The notes: generated by a model not told the origin, from the sequence alone. A stretch of DNA of 64,000 nucleotides from an uncultured Rhizobiaceae bacterium (GCA_951813045.1 CATOTF010000002.1:2294001-2358000), one strand, 5' to 3'. Positions 20,024 through 30,463 are shown, numbered from the stretch's first letter. Translations and numbers: made by a program.

Positions 20024-20242
20024 ATGCTGAAGAAACGCTCAGTGTCCATTCGTGGCCATGCCACATCTTTTTCCATCGAAGATGAATTTTGGATCGAGTT
20101 GAAAGAGATCGCCAAAACCCGGCAGATATCACTGGCTCAACTGGTTACTAGCATAGACACGCGCAGAGGGGTTGATGAAAATCTTTCCTCCGCCTTACGA
20201 GTGTTCGTGCTGCAAAGCGTACAGACAGCTTCGCAAGGTTGA
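20024..20242 (+). CDS. Ribbon-helix-helix domain protein
   Basis: 72 residues: a short strand (KKRSVSIRGHATSFSIEDEFW) and two helices (IELKEIAKTRQISLAQLVTS). This matches the RHH_4-type ribbon-helix-helix domain common as a stand-alone small protein in alphaproteobacteria. Probably a DNA-binding regulator, target unknown. It starts 22 bp after sspB and is likely co-transcribed with it. Confidence 0.8.
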   Translation: MLKKRSVSIRGHATSFSIEDEFWIELKEIAKTRQISLAQLVTSIDTRRGVDENLSSALRVFVLQSVQTASQG

Positions 20243-20245
20243 GCG

Positions 20246-23200
20246 TTAATTCGCGTCGGCTGGTTCATCTGAACTGAGAGATTCATCCAGTGGCAGGTCA
20301 AACTTCAACCGTTCCGCGGCCTCGTCGGCCTTATTACGCAACAGGTCAATTTCTTCCTGGCGTTTTGCCCGCCTTCCCGCTTCCAAAGCCGCCTCTTGGA
20401 GGGCGCGTTTTTCAACCTCTTCCAAAGCTGTTTGTAACCTCTTGCGCTCAAGCTCTTCGCGAAGACGGCGTGCATCTTCACGCACCTTGAGTTCTTCCTG
20501 TTGTAATTCCAACTGGCGAATTCGTTCATTTTCTTCGGCTGCGATACGCTTGGCTTCCTCTTGAAGCCCATACAAGCGCACGGATTGAAACAGCCTCTGC
20601 CGCTCAAGAATTGCCGACCGTTGGGCGTCGAATTCCCGCTCACGTCGTTCGCTGACACGCATTCCGAGGTAAGTTTCAAACAGACTGGCATCGACCGACC
20701 GGTCGATCTCGCCATTTTTTCGGGCAATCGTGACAGAGAATTCTGGAGATGCGCCGATGACCGCCTCCTTGCCCGCCTGGAATACCCCCCTGCTTTCAAC
20801 TTCCAGATTCCCGGTCGACAGTTCCAACCGGCCAGACCCTGTTATGGAAAATTGCGAATTGGCCAACCGGACATTATTTGCACGCAATGTGCCCGATGCG
20901 ACTGTGAACGGAACGTCAATTGGGTCAAACTCAAAGGCGCCATCGCTTAATCCGGCCTCAAGCAAATCCCCAGCTTTGGAAATTACATCGGAATCTTCCA
21001 GATTATTGGCTGCTTTCAGGACACCTTTAAACGCCGAACTGTTGAAGCGTTGTATCGTTCCCGACTGCACGGACGCCGTGCCGCTGGCGGTCAGGGAATT
21101 GATCATGGATTCCCTGTCGCTACCTGCAGTCTCAAACGTACCGCGAACCGATGCTTCACCAGTCACCTGCTCTTCCAGCCCCAGCGCACTCATCATGAGC
21201 GCAGCATTACCGTCGTTAATCGACATTTGACCATTTAGAACTTTAGATGAATTGCTCAACGAGAGCGCGATTTCACCGGACACGGTACCGCCAAGCCACG
21301 CGGCGTTAATATCTTCAAGAGCCAGGTCCCCGTCACGGATAAGCAGGCTCGACGACAGTGCCTTGAGCATCGGTAATCCGTCGTCCAAAACGACTTCCTC
21401 ACTATTGAGGTCAATTTTTCCATCAAAACCGGCCAATATCGGTTTTGCATTTTCATCTGAACCCGTGAATACCAGACCGGCAACGTTTGACGCATCAAAG
21501 CCCGAAGTCCGCAATTTCCCGGATATCCGCGGTCGAGGTTTGACAGTTCGGTCGAGTGACATCACCCCGGAGTAGGTAACATCACCAATCTTCCCGTTCA
21601 TGCCTGTGAGTTGCAACCCGGATTTCGAGAGCTCAAGCATCCCGTTCAACCCGCCATCCAACCCGAGGCCAAAGCCCGGTAGAGGAATGCCGGAAAGGAT
21701 CATTAGTTTGTCCGCGTCCTGAAACTCAGCATCAAGTTTCAATTGACCCGACACAGAAAGGTCCCTTCCCGCTATCGTGGGTGTAATGACACCGGCGCCG
21801 GAGATATAACCAGCTTTCAGTGTCAACGCGACGTTTGTATCCATACCACTGGATAATGTTCCAGCAGTCGAAACTCGTAAAGCTGCCCTTCCGCCGGCTT
21901 CAAGCGGAACAACCGGCAATCCGATTTGTGCCAGCAATGTGCTTGCATTGTCGTTGACCAGCACAAGCTTCCCGTTCAGCAATTGTTTGGTAAAACCGGT
22001 TGAATAGGCATCCGAGGACAACTCAAATGTGAGATCGCTATTCGCAACACTGCCCTTTGCTGTGATCGAGTAATCACCATTATTCGCATTGACATCAACT
22101 TTGATGTCAGCATCGTAAATCGCAACCGGGTTTGATGCGATTGATTTGATAATTGGAAGCGGCCCAAATTGCGTGTCTACCAGATTTAAGAAGGCAAATG
22201 GATCAGTGGCCAAGAACTGCGCGGACAAATTTCCCGACGGTTTTGTGGACAGATTCTGCAGTTCTCCACTTACGTTTATCGCTGTCCCTTCAAGATCTTT
22301 TATATTGAGGTTTTGTATTCTGATCTTTTCGTCTGACAAAGATAACTGCGCGGTAACATCAAGTGCAGATGCCCCAAGATAGGCAACCTGACCGCCCTTG
22401 AGGTCCAGATTGAGATCATGGTCATTGACGAAATTCTGACCATCACCGCCATAAAACATGCCAATAATACCATTGAGCTGATCAAGATTTATCTTCGATC
22501 CGGTTAAATTTGCCTCAATTATGGGCCGCTGACCATTTCTGATTTCACGATGGACTCGTCCATTGAGCGATTGTCCATCCAATATCAACTCAACGTTTTC
22601 AAACTGGGCTTCGGTTTGATTCAAACTTACTTTGGCTGAAAGACCAGCATTGGAAATCTCCCGTATGGCCGGGTTGCCATCAGACCCCAGCCATTTGGCC
22701 AACCCAGACGGTTGACGCGAAGCGATCAGCAAATCACCCTTATAGCTGAATTCATCGCCAACGGTCAGTTGGCCATCTGCACGAAGCTCGGTGCGGCCGG
22801 GTAATTGGGCTTCCAGATTATTGATATGCCAACCCGATCCAGAATTTTCCGGTCCACCTACAGCAGGTTTCAAATCCAGACCAACCTCGCGGATCACCGT
22901 GTCTCCGGCAACGACGGCGGGAAGATAAAGGTTGATTTCGCCATCAACCTCAAACCGCGGTATTTTCGCAATCAACTGGCGAAGACTTTCCAACCTTTGC
23001 TGAAACGACAGGCTGGTCTTGCTGGCATCCTCTCCATCAGAACCTTTGGACAGGCGATTTACGTCAATTTGCTGGCCCTCTGCCCGCAATCGAAATGATA
23101 ATGCATCCCCGAACAGAGCCTGGCCGTTCCCGGTTACCGAATACGGGTCATCTGACTCGCCGATGTCCAATTTGAACGCGGGAATGGTTGCGCCCTTGCT

Positions 23201-24028
23201 GGTGACTTCAATATCGCTTTCCAGTCGAATGGGCAGTGCGGTATTCTGGTCGGGACGACGGAAAATTATCAGATCCTGATCGGTTTGCTGCGGCATGGGG
23301 CGCACACGGAGCTGACCGCCTAAACTAAGCTGAGAATCTTCAAACGACAGCGGGCCGTCAAAACGAAAATCATAGGGCAAGGATTGTGGTTCAATATCCA
23401 TTCTTAGGCTGACGCGTTGTTCTTCCTGCCAATGCCCGGTGGATCCGGAGACCCGCACCCTCTCATTGTTAACGAACGCGGTTCCCTGCCCTTGCCAAGG
23501 GCCTTTGACATCCCGCGCAGACATATTCGCAACAATATCAGTTACAATCAGGTCTTTGTCGGAGCTTTGGTCCACCAGTCTAACTCGCCCGTTGGTGACC
23601 GTAATGTTTTCAACCGATATTTCAGACGCCTCAATTCTGGCGCGCGACTCTTCCATCTCGGGAAATTCCAGTCGGCCCGTCGGATCGAGCTTGAGTTCAA
23701 GACTTGGGGAAACCAGCTGCATATCAACGATGACAACATCGCCTTTTAACAGCGGGGCAAGCTCCAGTTCCAATTTGAAGCTTTCCGCAACAAGCAAATG
23801 TTCAGTCTCAGACTCACCGCTAATGCGCACATCCGTAAACGTCACCGACGGCAACGGTAACAATCGCGCCGAGGTTTGCCCCAGCACTTCGACAGGCAGG
23901 CCTAACACGCGACCCGCTTCAATCTCAAACCGGTTTTTAAATTGATTCCAGTCGATGTAAGGAGGGGCGACCAACGCAGCGATAAGCGCGATGACAAGCA
24001 AGCTTCCAAAAAAAGCAAATAGCCTCAT
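20246..24028 (-). CDS. AsmA family protein
   Basis: 1260 residues. An N-terminal membrane anchor (LFAFFGSLLVIALIAALVAPPYIDW) precedes NQFKNRFEIEAGRVLGLPVEV, the standard AsmA opening. A long beta-rich repeat region of the bridge-like lipid-transfer type follows. An AsmA C-terminal domain covers about 900 to 1130. The last 110 residues form a highly charged coiled coil (EENERIRQLELQQEELK). AsmA-like proteins are thought to span the periplasm and move phospholipid to the outer membrane. Convergent with the RHH gene, 3 bp apart. Confidence 0.88.
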   Translation of the reverse strand: MRLFAFFGSLLVIALIAALVAPPYIDWNQFKNRFEIEAGRVLGLPVEVLGQTSARLLPLPSVTFTDVRISGESETEHLLVAESFKLELELAPLLKGDVVIVDMQLVSPSLELKLDPTGRLEFPEMEESRARIEASEISVENITVTNGRVRLVDQSSDKDLIVTDIVANMSARDVKGPWQGQGTAFVNNERVRVSGSTGHWQEEQRVSLRMDIEPQSLPYDFRFDGPLSFEDSQLSLGGQLRVRPMPQQTDQDLIIFRRPDQNTALPIRLESDIEVTSKGATIPAFKLDIGESDDPYSVTGNGQALFGDALSFRLRAEGQQIDVNRLSKGSDGEDASKTSLSFQQRLESLRQLIAKIPRFEVDGEINLYLPAVVAGDTVIREVGLDLKPAVGGPENSGSGWHINNLEAQLPGRTELRADGQLTVGDEFSYKGDLLIASRQPSGLAKWLGSDGNPAIREISNAGLSAKVSLNQTEAQFENVELILDGQSLNGRVHREIRNGQRPIIEANLTGSKINLDQLNGIIGMFYGGDGQNFVNDHDLNLDLKGGQVAYLGASALDVTAQLSLSDEKIRIQNLNIKDLEGTAINVSGELQNLSTKPSGNLSAQFLATDPFAFLNLVDTQFGPLPIIKSIASNPVAIYDADIKVDVNANNGDYSITAKGSVANSDLTFELSSDAYSTGFTKQLLNGKLVLVNDNASTLLAQIGLPVVPLEAGGRAALRVSTAGTLSSGMDTNVALTLKAGYISGAGVITPTIAGRDLSVSGQLKLDAEFQDADKLMILSGIPLPGFGLGLDGGLNGMLELSKSGLQLTGMNGKIGDVTYSGVMSLDRTVKPRPRISGKLRTSGFDASNVAGLVFTGSDENAKPILAGFDGKIDLNSEEVVLDDGLPMLKALSSSLLIRDGDLALEDINAAWLGGTVSGEIALSLSNSSKVLNGQMSINDGNAALMMSALGLEEQVTGEASVRGTFETAGSDRESMINSLTASGTASVQSGTIQRFNSSAFKGVLKAANNLEDSDVISKAGDLLEAGLSDGAFEFDPIDVPFTVASGTLRANNVRLANSQFSITGSGRLELSTGNLEVESRGVFQAGKEAVIGASPEFSVTIARKNGEIDRSVDASLFETYLGMRVSERREREFDAQRSAILERQRLFQSVRLYGLQEEAKRIAAEENERIRQLELQQEELKVREDARRLREELERKRLQTALEEVEKRALQEAALEAGRRAKRQEEIDLLRNKADEAAERLKFDLPLDESLSSDEPADAN

Positions 24029-24121
24029 ATATTTCGCCCCGTAAACACCTGCTTATTCTTCAACACATCTCACGTTTCATACATGGTAAAAACGTTCTGT
24101 CAGTCAATACATACAACCGGT

Positions 24122-25534
24122 TTAGTCAATTTGCACGACTTTCCCCGGATTCATTATATTGTCGGGATCAATTGACCTTTTTAAGGCAACCATCACATCA
24201 ACACCGGTTCCGTGCTCAAGTTTCAAAAACCGTCGTTTGCCTTGTCCGATACCGTGCTCGCCGGTGCAGGTTCCTCCCATGGCAATGGTGCGCATGTTCA
24301 AACGTTCAATCATATCTTCCGCGCGCGCCACTTCATCGGCATCATCCATCATCACCAATGGTGATACGTGAAAATTGCCGTCCCCCACATGGCCGACAAC
24401 AGGGGCAATCAAATCGAGTTCCTCAACGTCTTTCAATGTCTGCGACAGGCATTCCGCCAGTTTGGAAATCGGTACGCAGGCATCTGTCGCGATGCCCTGA
24501 CTGCCCGGACGGTACGCCAGCATGCTGTGATAAGCATTATGACGTGCTTTCCACATTTTATTGCGATCTTCCACCGTCGATACCCACTGGATTTCTGATC
24601 CGCCAAACTCACCGGCAATATCGTTAAACATCTCCGTTTGCTCTTCGACACCCTTATCCGTACCATGAAACTCCAGCATTAATGTGGTGCTCTCGATGTT
24701 GGAAAGACCGGAGTATTCGTTCATGATTTTCGTCATGAGCGTATCCATCAGTTCAACCCGCGCGAGCGGTAGGCCAGATTGCATTGCCAATATGGTCGTG
24801 TTGCAGGCATCTTCAACACTTGGAAACTGACATACGCCAGCCGATATTTTATCGGGAATACCATAAAGACGCAGTGTCAGCTCGGTAATAATGCCCAGCG
24901 TTCCTTCCGATCCAACAAATAATCTGGTGAGATCGTAGCCTGCCGATGATTTTCGTGCTCGCCCGGCCGTTTTGACGACGTTTCCATCGGGCATAACGAC
25001 AGTCAGATTGACCACATTGTCCCGCATCGTGCCGTAACGCACGGCATTGGTGCCGGAAGCCCTTGTCGACGCCATGCCCCCAAGGCTGGCATTCGCACCC
25101 GGGTCAATCGGGAAAAACAGGCCCTGATCCCGCAGATGCATGTTCAAATCTTCGCGAGTTACCCCCGGTTGCAAGGTTACATCCAAATCTTCTGCATTGA
25201 CGGAAATAATGGCGTTCATCCGCATCAGGTCGATACAAATGCCACCAGAAGGCGCGTTCACCCCGCCTTCCAGCGACGTTCCAGTCCCGAACGGAATGAC
25301 CGGAACCTTGTGTTCAGCACATATACGAACGATCTCCTGAACCTCTTCTGTCGCCTGCGGAAAGACTACCGCATCAGGCAATTGAGAGGGAATATACGTC
25401 ATTGTATGGCAATGTTGTTCGCGAAGGCTCTGATTGGTTTGAAGTTGTTCTCCAAACCGCTGTTTCAGGATACCGACAACGGTCGAAATTCCATCTTCAT
25501 TCCGGTCGATCGATTGCAGATCAGTAAGCGCCAT
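24122..25534 (-). CDS. FAD-linked oxidase (GlcD / D-lactate dehydrogenase type)
   Basis: 470 residues. The FAD_binding_4 (VAO/PCMH) domain includes VIPFGTGTSLEGGVNAPSGG and DPGANASLGGMASTRASGTN. The C-terminal FAD-oxidase domain contains HVGDGNFHVSPL and TCTGEHGIGQGKRRFL, typical of GlcD and D-2-hydroxyacid dehydrogenases. It oxidises a 2-hydroxyacid such as D-lactate or glycolate. No Fe-S partner gene (glcE/glcF) is adjacent, so it is more likely a stand-alone D-lactate-dehydrogenase-like enzyme. Confidence 0.88.
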   Translation of the reverse strand: MALTDLQSIDRNEDGISTVVGILKQRFGEQLQTNQSLREQHCHTMTYIPSQLPDAVVFPQATEEVQEIVRICAEHKVPVIPFGTGTSLEGGVNAPSGGICIDLMRMNAIISVNAEDLDVTLQPGVTREDLNMHLRDQGLFFPIDPGANASLGGMASTRASGTNAVRYGTMRDNVVNLTVVMPDGNVVKTAGRARKSSAGYDLTRLFVGSEGTLGIITELTLRLYGIPDKISAGVCQFPSVEDACNTTILAMQSGLPLARVELMDTLMTKIMNEYSGLSNIESTTLMLEFHGTDKGVEEQTEMFNDIAGEFGGSEIQWVSTVEDRNKMWKARHNAYHSMLAYRPGSQGIATDACVPISKLAECLSQTLKDVEELDLIAPVVGHVGDGNFHVSPLVMMDDADEVARAEDMIERLNMRTIAMGGTCTGEHGIGQGKRRFLKLEHGTGVDVMVALKRSIDPDNIMNPGKVVQID

Positions 25535-25638
25535 TATTTCACATCCATTTTTTGCAGAACGCTCTTGTGTCGCATTCCCATTCCCAATACCAACCTAGCA
25601 GAAACCCCCACTTGGTCCAGCACGGGAAATAGCCGAAA

Positions 25639-26121
25639 ATGCAACAAAAGCCAGGCCCCTATACGTCCAGCCTCATGGAACTGGAAAAAGACTGGATTGA
25701 TTATAACGGCCACCTGAACATGGCATTTTACAACGTGTTGTTTGACCGTGGTTGTGACGGGTTTTTCGAGGCGTTTGGATTGGGCCCAGAATACATAAAA
25801 ACGCGGGGCATGAGTTTTTATACCGCCGAAGCCCACGTGAAATACGTGCGCGAAATCCACCTCGGCGACCGCATCCGCGTCACAATGCAATTGATCGACC
25901 ACGATGAAAAACGCGTCCACGCCTATGCGGAATTATGGCACGAGGATGGCTGGCTTTCCGCGACCTGCGAGACCATGTCGCTGCACATCGATATGAGCGG
26001 GCCAAAGGTCGCGCCTTTCCCGAACGATGTTCAGATGAAAATCAACGAACTCGCCAGAATGCACGCAAATTTACCACGATCTGAAAACGTTGGCAGACGC
26101 ATCGAAATCCGCCGGAAATAG
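25639..26121 (+). CDS. Acyl-CoA thioesterase, 4HBT hotdog fold
   Basis: 160 residues. DWIDYNGHLNMAFYNVLFDRG contains the D-x-x-GH-x-N/H active-site pattern of 4-hydroxybenzoyl-CoA-type thioesterases. VRYREI-like strands follow (AHVKYVREIHLGDRIRVT). It hydrolyses an acyl-CoA; the family also includes thioesterases of carnitine metabolism. Single gene, divergent from the FAD oxidase with a 104-bp gap. Confidence 0.82.
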   Translation: MQQKPGPYTSSLMELEKDWIDYNGHLNMAFYNVLFDRGCDGFFEAFGLGPEYIKTRGMSFYTAEAHVKYVREIHLGDRIRVTMQLIDHDEKRVHAYAELWHEDGWLSATCETMSLHIDMSGPKVAPFPNDVQMKINELARMHANLPRSENVGRRIEIRRK

Positions 26122-26165
26122 GGATATGATGTTCGGGGCGAGTGAATTAACCGGGGAATGATGTA

Positions 26166-27209
26166 ATGCCGGAGATCCTCCGACGCCTTCCATCAATTGT
26201 GGTTGGTTGGGTTAAGCCCAATTTGCAATCCTTCACGTCCTCGCGTGAGCCGCAGATCTGGCTCATCAGCGCTGTCATTGGTCTTTGCGTCTCAATTGCC
26301 GCCATCATATTTCGCGAACTGATACTCTGGACCCAATTCCTGTGGTTGGGGGTTCGCACGGAAACAATGGCGACATCAGCGCGCGAAATCCACTGGTTGT
26401 GGATATTGCTAACCCCGGCGTTCGGCGGCCTGTTGATCGGGTGGCTGCTCGAGCGGTTCATGAAATCACGCCGAACAAGCGGGGTTGCGGATGTGATGGA
26501 GGCGAAGGCCTACGGCGGTCGCAATATCGAAATGAAACCGGGCCTGGGCTCAGCCGTCATCAGTGCCTTGTCGCTGGGGTTCGGCGCAAGTGCGGGTCGT
26601 GAAGGCCCCATGGTTCACTTGGGAGCAACAATCTCCACATCGGTGGCCCACCTGTTCAGCCTTCCGGACTGGGGCCGCAGAACATTGCTCGCCTGCGGTG
26701 TGGCAAGCGCCGTCTCGGCGTCCTTCAATGCCCCCATCGCCGGCGTTCTTTTCGCCCATGAGGTTGTGTTGGGGCATTATTCCAAACGCTCGTTTATCCC
26801 GATTGTCCTGTCGTCCGTCATGGGCACAATCGCAACCCGGCTCTGGTTTGGAGATGCCGCGGCATTCTCTATACCCGCCTATCAAATCACCTCTTATCTT
26901 GAGTTCCCCGCATTTGCGATTCTGGGTCTTATCTGTGGCATCGTCGCGATCATCTTCCAATTTGGCGTCGTCAGTACCGATTACATCGCGCGGTCAATCG
27001 TCATGCCACTTTGGGCGCGTCCCGCCGTCGGTGGGCTGATGATCGGAGCCATCGGCGTATTTTTCCCCGAAGCCCTTGGTGTTGGATACGAGGCTACCGA
27101 TTTGGCGCTAAAGAACCAATACACCCTGTCCCTTTTGTTCGCGCTGATCATTGCAAAAACCGCAGCAACTTCCATCACATTGGCTTCCCGTTTTGGCGGT
27201 GGGGTATTC
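26166..27209 (+). pseudogene. ClC-family chloride channel, 3' end cut off by IS3 insertion
   Basis: The frame encodes 348 native residues of a ClC channel/antiporter: GASAGREGPMVHLGATIST (first selectivity-filter region with the GREGP motif), then SFNAPIAGVLFAHEV. It stops being ClC at SRFGGGVF, normally followed by SPSLFIGA. There the IS begins at 27210 and adds about 10 foreign residues before a stop. The C-terminal helices and central Tyr are lost and are not found elsewhere in the window. Non-functional as it stands. Confidence 0.88.
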
Positions 27210-27272
27210 TGGACTTGTCACGGTTTAGTTCCGTGTCCTTGAATTGGATTAATCCCATCAAGGAGAACTATT

Positions 27273-27548
27273 ATGGCACGAGGCCACACAGACGAATTCA
27301 AGCGTGAAGCGGTGCGTATTGCGCTGACCAGCGGACTTACCCGGAAACAAGTGGCATCAGATTTGGGGGTCGGCTTTTCGACGTTATCGAAATGGATACA
27401 ACAATCCCGGCCTGATGACCTTCCACCATCGGTTGATATTGATCTGGCCAAAGAGAATGAGCGGCTTCGCAGAGAGGTTCGTCTCCTCACGGAGGAGAGG
27501 GAGATATTAAAGAAGGCAACAGTGTTCTTCGCGGGTCAAAGCAAGTGA
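27273..27548 (+). CDS. IS3-family transposase OrfA (copy 1)
   Basis: 91 residues. It has an HTH_Tnp_1-type domain (HTDEFKREAVRIALTSGLTRKQ, then STLSKWIQQ) and a leucine-zipper-like tail (ENERLRREVRLLTEEREILKKA). It binds the IS ends. Its TGA overlaps the GTG start of orfB (GTGA), suggesting coupled translation rather than the usual slippery-site fusion. Confidence 0.93.
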   Translation: MARGHTDEFKREAVRIALTSGLTRKQVASDLGVGFSTLSKWIQQSRPDDLPPSVDIDLAKENERLRREVRLLTEEREILKKATVFFAGQSK

Positions 27549-28402
27549 GATTTGCGTTTGTCGAAGAACACAGGAAACACGTTCCGGTGGATCGGCTTTG
27601 CCATATTCTGAATGTTACATCGCGTGGTTATCGTGCCTGGCACAACCGCCCTGTTAGTCAACGGCAGCGCGATGACATGGTGGTTCTGGCGCACATCCGT
27701 GAACAGCATCACTTGAGCCTTGGCAGTTATGGTCGCCCGAGAATGACGCAGGAGTTGAAGGAAGCCGGCCTTGCTATTGGTCACCGCCGTGTTGGCCGCC
27801 TGATGCGCGACAACGGCATTCGAGTGGTCAGAACACGCAAATACAAAGCTACGACCGATAGCAATCACCGCTTCAACATTGCGCCTAACTTGCTGGGGCG
27901 GAACTTCCAAGCGGATAAACCCAACCAGAAATGGGCAGGTGACATCAGCTACATCTGGACCCGTGAGGGCTGGCTGTATCTGGCAGTGATGATCGATCTA
28001 CATTCACGCCGTGTGGTGGGTTGGGCTGTCAGCAACCGGTTGAAGAAAGACTTGGCATTGCAGGCTCTCAACCGGGCTTTGGCCCTTCGAAACCCACCGC
28101 CGGGCTGCATTCATCATACGGACCGTGGCAGTCAATACTGCTCTCATGATTATCAAAAACGAATGCGTGAACTGAAGTTTAAAGTGTCCATGAGCCGAAA
28201 AGGCAATTGCTGGGACAACGCCGTGGTCGAGACGTTCTTCAAAACACTCAAAGCCGAACTCATCTGGCGCGGCACATGGCAAACACGACAGCAAGCAACC
28301 GACGCCCTGTTCCAATACATCAACGGCTTTTACAACAGCCGCAGAAGACACTCAGCAATAGGAGGAATGTCGCCCATCAAATTTGAACGAAAAACGAGTT
28401 AA
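27545..28402 (+). CDS. IS3-family transposase OrfB, DDE integrase (copy 1)
   Basis: 285 residues. An HTH_21-like N-terminal part precedes the rve integrase core. The DDE residues fit WAGDISYI, HHTDRGSQYCS and NAVVETFFKTLKAE. It looks intact and therefore potentially active. It catalyses transposition with OrfA. Confidence 0.95.
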   Translation: MRFAFVEEHRKHVPVDRLCHILNVTSRGYRAWHNRPVSQRQRDDMVVLAHIREQHHLSLGSYGRPRMTQELKEAGLAIGHRRVGRLMRDNGIRVVRTRKYKATTDSNHRFNIAPNLLGRNFQADKPNQKWAGDISYIWTREGWLYLAVMIDLHSRRVVGWAVSNRLKKDLALQALNRALALRNPPPGCIHHTDRGSQYCSHDYQKRMRELKFKVSMSRKGNCWDNAVVETFFKTLKAELIWRGTWQTRQQATDALFQYINGFYNSRRRHSAIGGMSPIKFERKTS

Positions 28403-28440
28403 ACGAGAACAGGATGCGGAATTAATACGGGACAAGTCCA

Positions 28441-29217
28441 AGCTTCCAAACGAATTCCAATATCTATTTTCCCGAAACTCAAACAGCTGCGCGATGCTTG
28501 CGTGTCTCAACGTTAAGTATCGGCCACATATTAAACCCGAACTGACATGGAAATGCCTCAGTCATTGCAATTAGCTTCAGATGGGACCTAACTTCAGACA
28601 CTGTTGAATGTGCCACCCCGTCATTTCGACTCGCGAGTCGCAGATGAGGCCAACGTCAAGAGCGAAATGGCAGTGCCAGTCTGCGTTCCAAAACCAACTT
28701 GCCCTTTCGAATAAATTCATGGCGAGCTTCTTGGAGTCACTCATATCATCGATAAGCCAGACATTGGTCTGTGTTTGAGGCCCTATGTATATGCCTAAAG
28801 TGCATATCTGAATAATCACAACGACAAATTGACAGGTTCACATTGTGGGCCATCAACGGTGCGAACTTGTGGCGTCTTTATAATGAGCGCTCTTTTCTCA
28901 TTAGCCGTTTGCAGGATGCGGGCAATCCGAAAGATATCAAGTATTCCTTACATCTCGAAAACCGAAGATTGGAATTTCGTTTGGCAGGTTGGTCTTTTAT
29001 CTCGGCGGACAATATCTTTGCCTTGCGATTAACTTTTTCAATCGTTTCTTTTTCAAAATCGCGATTTTCGAAAAGCATTCTAAATTGCATGATCAATCCA
29101 CCTGCAGAAATTTTCTACTCCTGCAAAATATTGTTCACCAAAACGTGACATTTCGCAAGCGTATGACATAGGTGAAAAATTTAACTTTACGGTCGAGGCC
29201 ATGAAATCCGGCGATAA
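28441..29217. other. 777-bp stretch without a recognisable gene
   Basis: Between IS copy 1 and the MFS gene no convincing complete gene is seen. Two short frames exist: a minus frame of 80 codons at 28577 to 28819 and a plus frame of 101 codons at 28843 to 29148. The latter begins MWAINGANLWRLYNERSF and contains a plausible folded segment (IKYSLHLENRRLEFRLAGW). Neither matches a family I know, and both look like remnants. AT content rises toward 29200. Confidence 0.5.
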
Positions 29218-30387
29218 TTACGCGCGCCGCTCGCACCTGAAATGCAGGAATAGTGCGAACAGGAATGCCATTATTGTCACGCCAAATGCCACCGCAAAGG
29301 CGAGTGAATAATCGTTCCAGGTATCAAATAATCTCCCGGCGATCCATGGTGCCGACAGGCCGGCAACACCCCAAGCTGAAAATACGATTGAATATGTGTG
29401 GCGAAACTGATTCGATTCAAAGATCGACTGGGTTAATGCAGGAACACCCGATGCCACCATTCCATAACCAGCTGCAATTACTGTTAGACCTGCAGCTGTC
29501 ATCGGGATGGATGACGTTAGTCCACATACCAATATACCCGTGCCGATAATCAACATGGCAACGGCCACAATTATCGACGATTTGATCTTTTCATCGACAA
29601 TCCCGACGCTTAAACGGCCCACGGTATTCCCGATTGCCACAGCTGACAGGGTGATCCCGGATGACCACACCGATGCGCCACGATATTCGATGATGCTCAC
29701 CGCAAGTCCCAGTGTCATCAACCCGGCGGCTGAGCCCAGACAAAACACCAGCCACAAGAGAACAATGAGTTCGTTTCTGTTGGGAGAACTCGACTTTACC
29801 GAGGACGGTGAAATTGTTTGAACCGTCTGGATAGCAAATCCGCGCGTCGAAACAAAAGTGAAGGTAGCCGAAATTACAAAGCAGGCCGCGATGACAATCA
29901 GCGCTTTCAATCCCGTGTCACCCGCACTCAAAAAACGGACCAATGGGCCCAATATTGCTGCGCCTAACCCGAACGTGGCGACCATAAACGCGGTCATCAT
30001 GCGCGACCTGCCGGATTGGCTGGCACTGTTCAAAACGATTATGTAAATTGCTCCGCTGCAAAATCCGAAGCCCGCGCTGAATGCAGCGACAAACATAATG
30101 AAGCTTGAGGAGATTGCTGCAACAGACAAAGCCACGGCTGCAAGCACCCCGAAAACGGCTCCGCTTTGTAGATTTTGCGTAAATCTCCCCATTCTTGGGG
30201 TCAGATAAACGGCGACGGTAAATGCGAGAATGGATAGGGAAAAGACCATCCCCGCCTGTTCAGTTGATGTACCAAAAGAACGTGAAAGCGCTGGAATAAG
30301 CGCGCTCCATCCATATAGGCTTCCAGCGCAAAACGATAATGAAGCCGCTGCAAGAACTGTCTTCTTAGTAGAAGCTAACATGTCCAT
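29218..30387 (-). CDS. MFS transporter (catabolic island)
   Basis: About 389 residues from the ATG at 30387; the frame is open to 30429. Twelve hydrophobic helices are discernible, starting TVLAAASLSFCAGSLYGWSAL, an opening typical of oxalate/formate-like or monocarboxylate MFS carriers. Probably a proton-coupled importer or exporter of a small organic acid. It is divergent from the thiolase-like gene and shares the intergenic region that carries the TTGTAAATACAA palindrome, so likely belongs to the same regulon. Confidence 0.85.
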   Translation of the reverse strand: MDMLASTKKTVLAAASLSFCAGSLYGWSALIPALSRSFGTSTEQAGMVFSLSILAFTVAVYLTPRMGRFTQNLQSGAVFGVLAAVALSVAAISSSFIMFVAAFSAGFGFCSGAIYIIVLNSASQSGRSRMMTAFMVATFGLGAAILGPLVRFLSAGDTGLKALIVIAACFVISATFTFVSTRGFAIQTVQTISPSSVKSSSPNRNELIVLLWLVFCLGSAAGLMTLGLAVSIIEYRGASVWSSGITLSAVAIGNTVGRLSVGIVDEKIKSSIIVAVAMLIIGTGILVCGLTSSIPMTAAGLTVIAAGYGMVASGVPALTQSIFESNQFRHTYSIVFSAWGVAGLSAPWIAGRLFDTWNDYSLAFAVAFGVTIMAFLFALFLHFRCERRA

Positions 30388-30463
30388 TTGTAACCAAATG
30401 CGCTCCGCAAAAGACACCCATCCTGGCAATCTTTCGTCAAATCAGTATGGCAGAGCGCTCAAC

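Larger units (their letters stand above)
27210..28440 (+). mobile_element. IS3-family insertion sequence, copy 1 (1231 bp)
   Basis: Bounded by TGGACTTGTC on the left and GACAAGTCCA on the right, perfect 10-bp terminal inverted repeats. It carries orfA and orfB in the usual IS3 arrangement. The same 1231 bp recurs at 49097 to 50327 in the same orientation and reads as identical. Flanks (TTC on the left, AGC on the right) do not form a target duplication, so this copy has probably taken part in a rearrangement. Confidence 0.95.

Noticed and set aside
27210-28443. Target-site duplication around IS copy 1
   Set aside because: Left flank ATTC and right flank AGCT do not match at 3 or 4 bp, and neither do cross-combinations with copy 2.
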